From assembly GCA_030017685.1 (NCBI GenBank), contig JASEHH010000008.1, positions 1 to 64,000 of the forward strand: DNA of 64,000 bases. The letters are read 5' to 3'. A program made the position numbers and the translations under genes. Positions within the stretch are counted from its first letter, which is position 1. Every line of letters begins with the position of its first letter. A model generated the notes under the pieces. That model was not told the origin of the DNA. It did no database searches and was given only the letters and a program-made list of their open reading frames with translations. The DNA is from Thermodesulfobacteriota bacterium (GTDB lineage Bacteria; Desulfobacterota; BSN033; UBA1163). Positions 33,409 through 40,621 of this stretch are shown in pieces.

Positions 33409-35163
33409 TTATTGACCCACTTCAACCTCTTGCGAACCCGTAACGGGTAATTGAATCTCGAATCTTGAACCTTGATTGAGTTTGCTCTCAATTTTAATGG
33501 AACCTCCGTGCGATGTCACAATTCCATGAACAACGGGTAGTCCCAACCCGGTTCCCTGGCCAACGTCTTTCGTCGTAAAAAATGGAGTGAATATCTGCTT
33601 CATGACCTCTTCGTCCATGCCGATGCCTGTATCTTCTACAATAAGCGAGATGTGTTCTTTACCGGCAAGAGTCCGTATGGTCAATCTGCCGCCTGTTTTC
33701 ATTGCCTGGAAAGCATTGATGATCAGATTGACAATCACTTGATTCAACTGTGCCGGATCGGCCGGGATCTCCGGCAAGTCGGGAGAAAGTGAACGGAGAA
33801 GTTCAATGCCCTCATTGGCGCACTGGGATTCAAAAAAATTGAGCCCCTCTTCGACCAACTGATTCACATTTACGTTTGTCTTTCTTGGAGGCAATTTTCG
33901 AGCAAATATCAGAAGCTTCTTGACGACTTCCCGTGCATTCAAAGAAGCCGTCAAGATCTTTTCGATGTCCCACTCCGCCTGTTTGGGTAGTCCCGGGCAT
34001 TTTTTTGCAAGTTGGGCAAATCCCAGGATATTCCCTAAAGGCTCATTCAGTTCATGGGCTACACCTGCGGAAAGTTGTCCGATAGTGGCCAATCGCTCAG
34101 CATGTCGAAGCTGCTCCTGGAGCTCCAATTTTTCCTGCTCAGCCTGTCTCCGCACGACAATAATTGCCACCTCTTTTGCAACCGTATCCAGAAGATTTCG
34201 CTCCTCTTTCAGAAAAGGGCCTTCATCGAGTTCCGGTCTCTCCTTTACATAGAAGATCTCGGCCTGTCCCCGTGTTTCTTCATTGACAACGATATCTGCA
34301 GTCTGTTTCCATCTTCCCTCTTGGAAGTGAGGGGTTGAATACGAATGACCGTCCATGACGATCCGGGCATAGGCGACCTCAGGGTATAGCCAGGCAGAAG
34401 GGAGAAGTTCTACAATACCACGCAAAATTCCTTCCAGCGTTATTCCGGGCTGGGAAACCAGGCGAGCGATACCGTAAAGGCACGTCAGTTCCTTGACGCG
34501 TTCACGTAAATCTATCTGGGCATCCCGGTGTGCTGCGGCAATTTCAAGACTTCGGGCGAGGCCTTCATAGAGTTCTATTTTATCCTTTTTAAAGTAGTTC
34601 CTGGAATTGCTTTTCAACTGCAACAGTCCAATACTTTGTTGATTGACTAAGAGGGGTATCAGGAAAAGGGATGGGTGATGACCGCTAATTTTGAACTCTC
34701 GATCATGCAATTTTCTGAAAGGTTTCAAACGAAGTGAAAATGGTTTTTTCGAATTGGCTGTCAAGAAACTTCCATTTTCTGTTAACATAGAAGAAGGTTC
34801 AACCTGACCTCGGACGATGTTGTTGCAAAGACAGATTAGGTCTGGGTCATCATCCGGCCCCGGGAGGATCTCCCCGTTCTCATTTTGTGCGGATGATCTG
34901 ATTCCAAAAAGGAAGGGTTTTTTGGGATGGCGCTTCACCACGCTACGGAAGTATTTACCATGGTCCTTCAGCCACAGCTCAACCTCATCGGCCCCTGAAA
35001 AGTCGAGTATCATTTGAGAGACTTCCCGTTGGAAATGAGGCCTCAAGGCGCCCCGGTTGGCAAATTGGAGAATCTGGTTGGACAGCGCCTGGAATTCTTC
35101 AATCAACTTACGATAAGATAAATTCTTTTTGATTCGATTCGGACTGTTTTCCCTTGCCGACAT
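33409..35163 (-). CDS. Cytoplasmic sensor histidine kinase
   Basis: A 584-residue kinase with no transmembrane segment, so it senses an internal signal. About 320 residues of GAF-like sensory sequence, probably two domains, precede the HisKA box AGVAHELNEPLGNILGFAQL (His near 370), N box NLIINAFQAM, and ATP-lid motifs DTGIGM, PFFTTK and GTGLGL. The first sensory domain contains a cysteine pair in DLICLCNN. Its stop adjoins the start of the response regulator, forming a kinase/regulator pair. Redox or metabolite sensing would suit the controlled complex, but this is inference. Confidence 0.93.
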   Translation of the reverse strand: MSARENSPNRIKKNLSYRKLIEEFQALSNQILQFANRGALRPHFQREVSQMILDFSGADEVELWLKDHGKYFRSVVKRHPKKPFLFGIRSSAQNENGEILPGPDDDPDLICLCNNIVRGQVEPSSMLTENGSFLTANSKKPFSLRLKPFRKLHDREFKISGHHPSLFLIPLLVNQQSIGLLQLKSNSRNYFKKDKIELYEGLARSLEIAAAHRDAQIDLRERVKELTCLYGIARLVSQPGITLEGILRGIVELLPSAWLYPEVAYARIVMDGHSYSTPHFQEGRWKQTADIVVNEETRGQAEIFYVKERPELDEGPFLKEERNLLDTVAKEVAIIVVRRQAEQEKLELQEQLRHAERLATIGQLSAGVAHELNEPLGNILGFAQLAKKCPGLPKQAEWDIEKILTASLNAREVVKKLLIFARKLPPRKTNVNVNQLVEEGLNFFESQCANEGIELLRSLSPDLPEIPADPAQLNQVIVNLIINAFQAMKTGGRLTIRTLAGKEHISLIVEDTGIGMDEEVMKQIFTPFFTTKDVGQGTGLGLPVVHGIVTSHGGSIKIESKLNQGSRFEIQLPVTGSQEVEVGQ

Positions 35164-35189
35164 GCTGCACCTTCATGCAGATCCATTTT

Positions 35190-35273
35190 ATGCGTTCCAA
35201 TGAATTATTGCAAGAGACCCCGCCAGGGGCAAAAGAGTTAAAAGTCGAGATCGTCGAAGCCCCCGGACTTTAA
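35190..35273 (+). pseudogene. Truncated 3' end of a DUF3426 gene (paralogous remnant)
   Basis: The plus strand encodes ...TPPGAKELKVEIVEAPGL and a stop, a near copy of the end of the intact DUF3426 protein (LPAQAKEFKVEIVEAPSL). The core AAAGTCGAGATCGTCGAAGC is identical in the two genes. No zinc ribbon or membrane segment precedes it. The remnant and the intact gene border the 9-kb minus-strand block. Confidence 0.75.
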
Positions 35274-35338
35274 TAAAAATTCGGAGTTCGGAGTCCACAG
35301 TTCGGAGTTTTTTTTATTTACTCCAAACTCCGAACTCA
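35274..35338. repeat. TTCGGAGT word palindrome
   Basis: GTTCGGAGT-type words in one arm and ACTCCGAAC words in the other, separated by a T-rich loop, form a hairpin. The same word recurs at 46310-46490, 47325-47335, 49513-49530 and 61062-61090. Confidence 0.6.
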
Positions 35339-36403
35339 TTACTCCGAACTTCTTATTCCCTGGGCATAGATTTCAATGAGGGTGAGAGAAAGGGTCATGA
35401 TCAGGGGACCAGCGACCAGCCCGATCATCCCGAAGGCCTGAATTCCTCCAAGAACAGAGAAAAAAAGAAGAAGGGGATGGATCTTCGTTCGGGTGCTAAC
35501 CAAGAGGGGACGGAGAAGATTGTCGATCATACCGATGAGTAAAATTCCCAAACCCAGAAGAATGATCCCTTTCAGAAAAGCTCCCTGAATGAATAAGAAG
35601 AGGGCTGCCGGACCCCAGATGAGGGCTGTTCCGCCCATCGGGATGAAGGAGAGAAAAGCCATGGCTGTCCCCCAGAAGATCGGAGAGGCAAGCCCTAAAA
35701 TCCAGAACGATAACCCGCCTAGGATCCCCTGAATGATTGCAATCAATATTCCTCCATAGATAGTGGCAGAGACCATATCTTTGAATCGCTGAATAATCAG
35801 TTTACTCTCCCTTGCAGGAAGAGGGACTATCTCTTTAAGCCTGTTCAGGAGGCGATCTCCGTCTTTGAAAAGGTAGTAAAGGGAGAGAAGGGTGAAAAAG
35901 AAGCCGACGACAAAGGTGGAGATGGACTTCAGGAGATTGGAGGTCTGGTTGAAGAGAAAAGCGCTGATCTGTTGAACATTCTTCAACAGAAAATTGAATG
36001 GGTCTGCCTGGGATAGATCAACATAATGTTTGAACCTTTCCAGAACCCCTCTGAGCAGGGGGAGCTCCCCGATCCGGTTCAAATAGGATTGCAAACGTCC
36101 GGTTTTGATCATCTCGTCCAAGTGATGGTAAAAATCGATCACTTCATTGGCCAGAGAGACCATCAGGAGACCAGCTGGAAGAACGATCACCAGGACCACG
36201 AAGAGTGTCATCGCAAGAGCGGAAAGAACCCTCTTTTTCTTCAAAAGGCGTTGGAGTTTCAGAAAGAGGGGGTAGAAGACGATGGCCAGAAGAATCGCCC
36301 AGAGGATGGGCGCTAAAAAAGGAGAGAGGACCTGGTAGAGGTAGTAAAACGAGAGAGAGGCAAGAAGAAGAATAAAGATCAGAAAGATGTGCTCTTTTTT
36401 CAT
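35339..36403 (-). CDS. AI-2E family transporter / permease
   Basis: A polytopic membrane protein of the AI-2 exporter superfamily, 354 residues. Hydrophobic segments occur near residues 5-65 (three helices), 150-180, and 205-345. The central soluble-looking stretch (about 75-150) and the C-terminal signature GLLLIGMIDNLLRPLLVSTRTKIHPLLLFFSVLGG are typical. Members have been linked to autoinducer export, Na/H exchange or other small solutes; the substrate here cannot be assigned. The queuosine-transporter gene lies 38 bases upstream? No: it lies beyond the start, on the same strand, so the two may share a transcript. Confidence 0.88.
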   Translation of the reverse strand: MKKEHIFLIFILLLASLSFYYLYQVLSPFLAPILWAILLAIVFYPLFLKLQRLLKKKRVLSALAMTLFVVLVIVLPAGLLMVSLANEVIDFYHHLDEMIKTGRLQSYLNRIGELPLLRGVLERFKHYVDLSQADPFNFLLKNVQQISAFLFNQTSNLLKSISTFVVGFFFTLLSLYYLFKDGDRLLNRLKEIVPLPARESKLIIQRFKDMVSATIYGGILIAIIQGILGGLSFWILGLASPIFWGTAMAFLSFIPMGGTALIWGPAALFLFIQGAFLKGIILLGLGILLIGMIDNLLRPLLVSTRTKIHPLLLFFSVLGGIQAFGMIGLVAGPLIMTLSLTLIEIYAQGIRSSE

Positions 36404-36441
36404 TTTTAATTCCGCCTTTTTGCAGATGCGGGGTCAGCCGT

Positions 36442-37053
36442 CTATCGTCTATCGTCTATCGTCCTCAATCTATGTTCTTTATGACTTCTTACAAGATAGA
36501 TCAAGGGAAGACTGACGAGGGTGATGGCCATCTTCACCACATACTGACCTTTGATCAGGGGCCAGACCGGCATGAGACCATAGAAGGCAAGGGTGATGAA
36601 GACCACACTGTCCACCCCGGTCGAGAGCGTATTGCTCACCAGAACCCTCAACCACTTCGGGCCACGGATACGGGATCTCCAGAAGGCAAAGATCTCCGTA
36701 TCGATGAGCGAACTGATCAGGTATGCCGTAAGACTTGCAAAGACGATCCTTGGAGTGCTTCCCAGGACACCTGCAAAACCTTCCTGCCCTTTATAGAAAG
36801 GGGCAGAAGGAAGGGCAACGGCAAATTGGGCATAGGCCGCGAGGAGGAGGTTTGCGATGAAAGCGGTCAGGATCACCCTCCGGGCTCCCTGTTTGCCCAT
36901 CGATTCGTTGATCAGGTCAATGAGGGTGAAGGTGAGGGCATAGATGAAGATGGCCGCCGGAACGACCAGGCCTCCTATCTGGACGGGTTTGGAAGCGGTC
37001 ACATTGGCGATCAACTCACAGGCGATATAGAGTCCGATCAGGATCGTATCCAT
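36442..37053 (-). CDS. Queuosine precursor transporter (YhhQ/DUF165 family)
   Basis: A membrane protein with about six helices, 203 residues. Members import queuosine precursors such as preQ0/preQ1 for tRNA modification. Conserved elements: CELIANVTASKPVQIG near residue 12, LTFTLIDLINESMGKQGARR near 40, and SLIDTEIFAFW near 120. The final residues (TIDDRR and stop) are encoded by tandem CTATCGT heptamers (36438-36467), so the end has probably been overwritten by repeat sequence. It is followed by the AI-2E gene on the same strand. No queuosine biosynthesis gene is nearby. Confidence 0.9.
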   Translation of the reverse strand: MDTILIGLYIACELIANVTASKPVQIGGLVVPAAIFIYALTFTLIDLINESMGKQGARRVILTAFIANLLLAAYAQFAVALPSAPFYKGQEGFAGVLGSTPRIVFASLTAYLISSLIDTEIFAFWRSRIRGPKWLRVLVSNTLSTGVDSVVFITLAFYGLMPVWPLIKGQYVVKMAITLVSLPLIYLVRSHKEHRLRTIDDRR

Positions 37054-37069
37054 TGCTCAGGAGATAAGA

Positions 37070-37235
37070 GTTTCGTTCAACGGTAACGGTAAGGATGCCC
37101 GTATCGTTAATAAAAGGTTATGTTTGTCGTCTCTCGATTCTTTACATGAAACCGTAACCGATAACCGAAACGGGCCCTGAACCTAACATGGTACAGGGCG
37201 GGCTTCGTAACCGTAACCGAAACCTAAGAACTTGA
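37070..37235. repeat. Family B palindromic element, composite copy
   Basis: Contains two family B centres: ATGCCCGTATCGTTAATAAAAGG as in 42485-42612 (inverted), and CCCTGAACCTAACATGGTACAGGGCGGGC, the inverse of the 16414-16465 stem. GTAACCG words flank both. It looks like one element inserted into, or recombined with, another. Confidence 0.7.
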
Positions 37236-37288
37236 GTAATTTTCATTGTTCAAGGGTGATGAAGCCGTCATGAAAGATTCCGAAGGAT

Positions 37289-37726
37289 TCAATCCTTTGA
37301 ACGTATTAGGAGGATGGGGGTCTCCGCCCGTGTTAAGACCTTAAGAGCGATGCTTCCCAGGACCCACCGGGTAATTCCGGATCGGCCATGGGTGCACATA
37401 ACGATCAGATCAGCCCCGCTCTCTTTTGCAAAATCGATGATCTCCACAGCCACCTGCTGACCTGTCTTCACCGTGGCCGAGACCTTGAGGCCCCTCTGTT
37501 TCAACTCCTCTCCCAGACCCAGAAGATAACGCTCCGCCGCCTCCTTCTGCTTCTCATCAATGATCAGGGGCGTGACCAGTTCGGGCGATCCATAGATGGG
37601 CATAAAGGGAACGACCTGGAAGAGAATGATTTCAGAACCAAAAGTATGGGCCAGTTTCTCAGCCTGAGGCAGGGCTTTTTTGGCCAACTCCGAACCGTCG
37701 AGAGAAACTAAAATCTTCTTATACAT
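37289..37726 (-). CDS. Universal stress protein (UspA family)
   Basis: A small cytoplasmic nucleotide-binding protein. The start MYKKILVSLDGSELAKKALPQAEKL at 37726 has GGAGGAGG upstream; a codon five residues earlier lies inside that site. The ATP-binding signature G-x2-G-x9-G-S near the end is CTHGRSGITRWVLGSIALKVL, followed by TPILLIR. About 145 residues, a normal single-domain Usp. No obvious partner. Confidence 0.93.
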   Translation of the reverse strand: MYKKILVSLDGSELAKKALPQAEKLAHTFGSEIILFQVVPFMPIYGSPELVTPLIIDEKQKEAAERYLLGLGEELKQRGLKVSATVKTGQQVAVEIIDFAKESGADLIVMCTHGRSGITRWVLGSIALKVLTRAETPILLIRSKD

Positions 37727-38334
37727 ATCGACCTCCTCCACAAAGATGATTATTGGAATAGTGGAAGGTTGGGTTGAACACTTTGAGGCTTAGGTTAAGG
37801 TCAAGATTTTCTTAACCTCATCCTTAGCCTTAACCTTTTATTTTTCCAATATTCCAACATTCCATTATCCCAGTATTCCAATTTATACCAATTTTACTTT
37901 CTTAAGGCAACAGAAAAGAGATATAGGTGCAATTCAGACACTGGACTTCAGACGTAAGACATCAGACTCCTCTAATAGATGAAATTAATTCTATATTTCA
38001 CTCTTTTGAAATTTTTTCGTGTATACCAAGAGTGCCATTTCCACTGTTACCTGTTAATCTTTTATCTTTATGTCATCTCTGGCTATTTCTACTCTTCAGT
38101 CTAAATTCTGATGTCTATAGTCTTACTGTCTGAATCACAGAGATATAGGAATCCCCGTTAAAATGGGAAGGGAGGTATCGAAAAAACCGATTTGACTTCT
38201 TTCGTCAAGAGATTAAAATAGTCTGGAGAAGACCGTTGGCAAGAGGAGATGCAGGAGTGAAGATCGATAGGGTCCATCTGATAGAGAGATATTTTAAGAA
38301 ATTGAGATTGAAATTATCCAACAGGAGGAGAGGA
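37727..38334. other. 608-base gap upstream of selD: repeat palindromes and a promoter
   Basis: No gene is supported. 37742-37890 forms nested arms of GGAATAnTGGAA and GGCTTAGGTTAAGG words and their complements. 37927-38135 has a second pair with CAGAC/GTCTG words (TTCAGACACTGGACTTCAGA against CAGTCTAA...CTGTCTGAA). After about 38150 the composition changes and the selD promoter and leader begin. I looked here for a selenocysteine tRNA and saw none. Confidence 0.6.
38192..38219 (+). promoter_or_regulatory. Probable selD promoter
   Basis: TTGACT (38192-38197) and TAAAAT (38214-38219) are spaced by 16 bases, giving a leader of about 110 bases before the selD start. The strong AGGAGGAGAGG ribosome site is at 38322-38333. 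Confidence 0.55.
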
Positions 38335-39375
38335 ATGAACGAGGTTCGCCTGACAGCAACGGTTAAAAAGGCGGGTTGAGCTTCAAAGGTAGGTCCGGAG
38401 GATCTGGACCGGGTTTTAAGGGAGTTGCCCATTCGGCGAGACCCAAATGTGCTGGTGGGTCTGGAGACATCGGATGACGCAGGGGTCTATCGTTTGAACG
38501 ATGAGATGGCCCTCGTTCAGACGGTCGATTTCTTCACGCCCATTGTGGACGATCCCTTCACCTTCGGCCAGGTGGCGGCCGCCAATGCCTTAAGCGATGT
38601 CTATGCGATGGGAGGAACACCCCTGACGGCGATGAACCTGGTCGCCTTTCCGATCCAGACCCTCTCCTCATCCATCTTAAAAGAGATCCTTCGAGGGGGA
38701 CTCTCAAAAATCGATGAGGCGGGCGTGGCCCTGGTGGGAGGGCATACGATTGAGGATCAGGAGATCAAGTACGGTCTCTCCGTGACAGGGATTGTCCATC
38801 CGGATAAGATTCTCTCCAATGCAAAGGCTGTGGCCGGAGACAAACTGGTTGTGACCAAACCGCTCGGTACAGGAATCATCTCCACGGCGCTCAAGGGCGA
38901 GATGGCTTCTGAGAAGGCAGTGAAAGAGATGGTGGAAACCATGATTGCTCTCAACCAAAAGGCATCGGAGCGAATGAAGGCCTTTGGAGCCCATGCTTGC
39001 ACCGATATCACGGGATTTGGGTTTATCGGCCATGCCCTTGAAATGGTGATGGCCAGCCGGATCGGGATGGTCATTGACTCAAAGAAGATTCCCCTTCTTT
39101 CAGGGGTAATGGAATATGCAGGCCTGGGTTTGATTCCAGGAGGGGCTCATTCCAATCGCCGATTTTATTCCTGCCGGGTCGAAGTCAATTCCAGCGTATC
39201 GAACCTTCTGATGGATATCCTCTATGATCCTCAAACCTCCGGTGGACTTCTCATCTCCCTGCCCTCCGGTCAAGCAGAAGCGCTGGTGGAAGCCCTGAAG
39301 AGAGAGGGAGGGGTGAATACCTCCATCATCGGAGAGGTTGTCGCAGAGCCCGAAGGAAAGATCCGGATCACCTGA
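38335..39375 (+). CDS. selD: Selenide, water dikinase (selenophosphate synthetase), selenocysteine-containing
   Basis: Makes selenophosphate, the selenium donor for selenocysteine and selenouridine. The true start is the ATG at 38335 after AGGAGGAGAGG. Reading through an in-frame TGA at 38377-38379 as residue 15 gives LTATVKKAGUASKVGPEDL, where Sec occupies the catalytic Cys position of E. coli SelD. Downstream are the ATP/Mg elements GLETSDDAGVYRL, NALSDVYAMGGTPLTAMN and GGHTIEDQEIKYG, and ACTDITGFGFIGHALEM. The product is 346 residues, typical. An automatic caller would start late, at 38425. A hairpin after the UGA fits a bacterial SECIS. No selA, selB or tRNA-Sec is in the window. Confidence 0.93.
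38377..38412 (+). promoter_or_regulatory. Candidate bacterial SECIS element in selD
   Basis: Twelve bases after the UGA, GGTCC (38392-38396) pairs with GGACC (38406-38410) around the nine-base loop GGAGGATCT. The loop is centred about 22 bases after the UGA, within the 16-37-base window known for SelB-recognised hairpins in coding sequence. The stem is short, and the fold was not computed. Confidence 0.65.
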
Positions 39376-39402
39376 TTGCCGATTGCAGATTTGCGATTTT
39401 AG

Positions 39403-39600
39403 TCGATAGGCGGGGCCTGCTACAGGTCTAACCCCGCTTCCAACATAGGCGGGACAGGCCTCCGGCTCAGGCTCCGCCCCAGAGGGGCTTCTGCCCCGGA
39501 GGGAAGAGCCTCTGGCTCCGAGAGAATGTCCCGCCTATCGGGTGCAATTAAATTTTTTCAGGAATGTGGTGTTCCCCCATAACTGAGGAATTACCCTAAT
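39403..39600 (-). repeat. Family A palindromic element, long form, inverted
   Basis: The reverse complement of the elements at 24978 and 52590. It includes the internal GGCTCCGCCCCAGAGGGG hairpin that copy 24978 lacks. Outer CGATAGGCGGG sequences pair across the element. The element fills the 297-base space between selD and the next gene. CCCATAACTGAGG at its right end also occurs (as the direct-strand variant) beyond copy 52590. Confidence 0.8.
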
Positions 39601-39672
39601 TCCTTTTCCCTTGCGAGAAACTCCATTTCCCAATATAATGGATTTGAAGAAGAAGAGGGGGGACTTTATTCC

Positions 39673-40149
39673 ATGGAAAAGGTAGCTCTACCTGGCCATT
39701 CCACCCAGAACCTGGTTGTGGCGAAGTATTGGGATGGAAGGATGATCAAAGGGGTAACCTATAATTTTGGGTCTGAAAAAAAGGCATTCCATGTCATCCC
39801 CGTACCGGAGGAGAAATCGGAGGAGAAATCGGAGGAGAAAGAAGAGGGGACAAGAAAGGGCGTGGAGGTCGTTATCCCCGAATTGAAGGCCATCTTTTTT
39901 GTGAAGTCCCTTGAAGGAAGAAAAGGGCCCCGAACCCTCGAAGGGCTCCTCGAAGAAGAAGAGGAGGAACAGGCGAGCGCGATGAAGGTGAGGGTCACAT
40001 TTCAGGATGGAGAGACCCTGATCGGAATGACACATGGATATTCGAGAGAGAAACAGGGTTTTTTTGTCGTCCCCCTGGAGAAGGAGAGCAATAATCTGCG
40101 AATCTTTGTTGTTTTTAATGCGGCCAAGGAGATTGATATCCTGAAATAG
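39673..40149 (+). CDS. Hypothetical protein with two DUF6982-like segments
   Basis: A 158-residue acidic cytoplasmic protein. The first segment (VVAKYWDGRMIKGVTYNFGSEKKAFHVIPV) and the last (VRVTFQDGETLIGMTHGYSREKQGFFVVPLEKESNNLRIFVV) look like two versions of the same short beta-domain (D-G-x2-I/L-x-G...F-x-V-x-P), the kind often found next to PilZ proteins. They are separated by a linker with three EEKS repeats, encoded by tandem 12-mers, and a run of Glu. The ribosome site GGGGGG is upstream. It is followed 33 bases later by the sulfur carrier gene. No function is known. Confidence 0.6.
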   Translation: MEKVALPGHSTQNLVVAKYWDGRMIKGVTYNFGSEKKAFHVIPVPEEKSEEKSEEKEEGTRKGVEVVIPELKAIFFVKSLEGRKGPRTLEGLLEEEEEEQASAMKVRVTFQDGETLIGMTHGYSREKQGFFVVPLEKESNNLRIFVVFNAAKEIDILK

Positions 40150-40182
40150 ATATTTTAAGGCAGGAGGTTGGAGCAGATTTTG

Positions 40183-40422
40183 ATGGAAATTGAAGTGAAA
40201 CTCTTTGCTACATTGCGAGATTATCTTCCGAAGGGGAGTGGTCGTTTTTCATGCCGGATGGAGATCGACGGACAGACGAGGGTTGAAAAAATCCTGACAC
40301 GGCTCAACATACCCGAAGAGATGCCCAAAATCATTCTCATCAACGGCGTCCACGGAAAAAAAGATCAGGTTTTGAAGGAAGGAGATGTCCTCTCTATTTT
40401 CCCTCCAGTGGCAGGAGGGTAG
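40183..40422 (+). CDS. MoaD/ThiS-type sulfur carrier protein
   Basis: A 79-residue ubiquitin-fold protein ending in the Gly-Gly that becomes thiocarboxylated (FPPVAGG). It could serve molybdopterin (MoaD) or tungstopterin, thiamin or another sulfur-transfer path; no partner gene is near. The fold is indicated by VKLFATLRDYLPKGSG and ILINGVHGKKDQVLKEGDVLSIFPPVAGG. I chose the ATG at 40183, with GGAG nine bases ahead; a TTG five codons upstream is possible. Confidence 0.85.
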   Translation: MEIEVKLFATLRDYLPKGSGRFSCRMEIDGQTRVEKILTRLNIPEEMPKIILINGVHGKKDQVLKEGDVLSIFPPVAGG

Positions 40423-40621
40423 TCAAAATAACCAAATCCCAAGCACCAATCACCAAATAATCTCCAAATTCCAATAACCAAAACTGAAATAAGTTATGTG
40501 AATTACGGTATTGATTTTTTACATTTGGAATTTGGTGATTCCTGCCTGCCGGCAGGCAGGGGATATTATTTGGTGTTTGACCTGCCTGCAGCAGGCAGGG
40601 ATTTGGTGATTGGGATTTGTG
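40423..40621. repeat. CCAAATTCCAA word palindrome with CCTGCCTGC hairpin
   Basis: A left arm (40432-40490) of CCAAATCCCAAGCACCAATCACC-type words pairs with a right arm (40525-40620) of GGAATTTGGTGATT words. The right arm contains CCTGCCGGCAGGCAGG and CCTGCCTGCAGCAGGCAGG hairpins. It separates two convergent genes, so it may act as a two-way terminator. Confidence 0.6.

Noticed and set aside
38140-38334. Possible tRNA-Sec or small gene ahead of selD
   Set aside because: No cloverleaf or T-loop GGTTCGA-type sequence was found; the upstream GTG frame runs into selD but lacks family resemblance.
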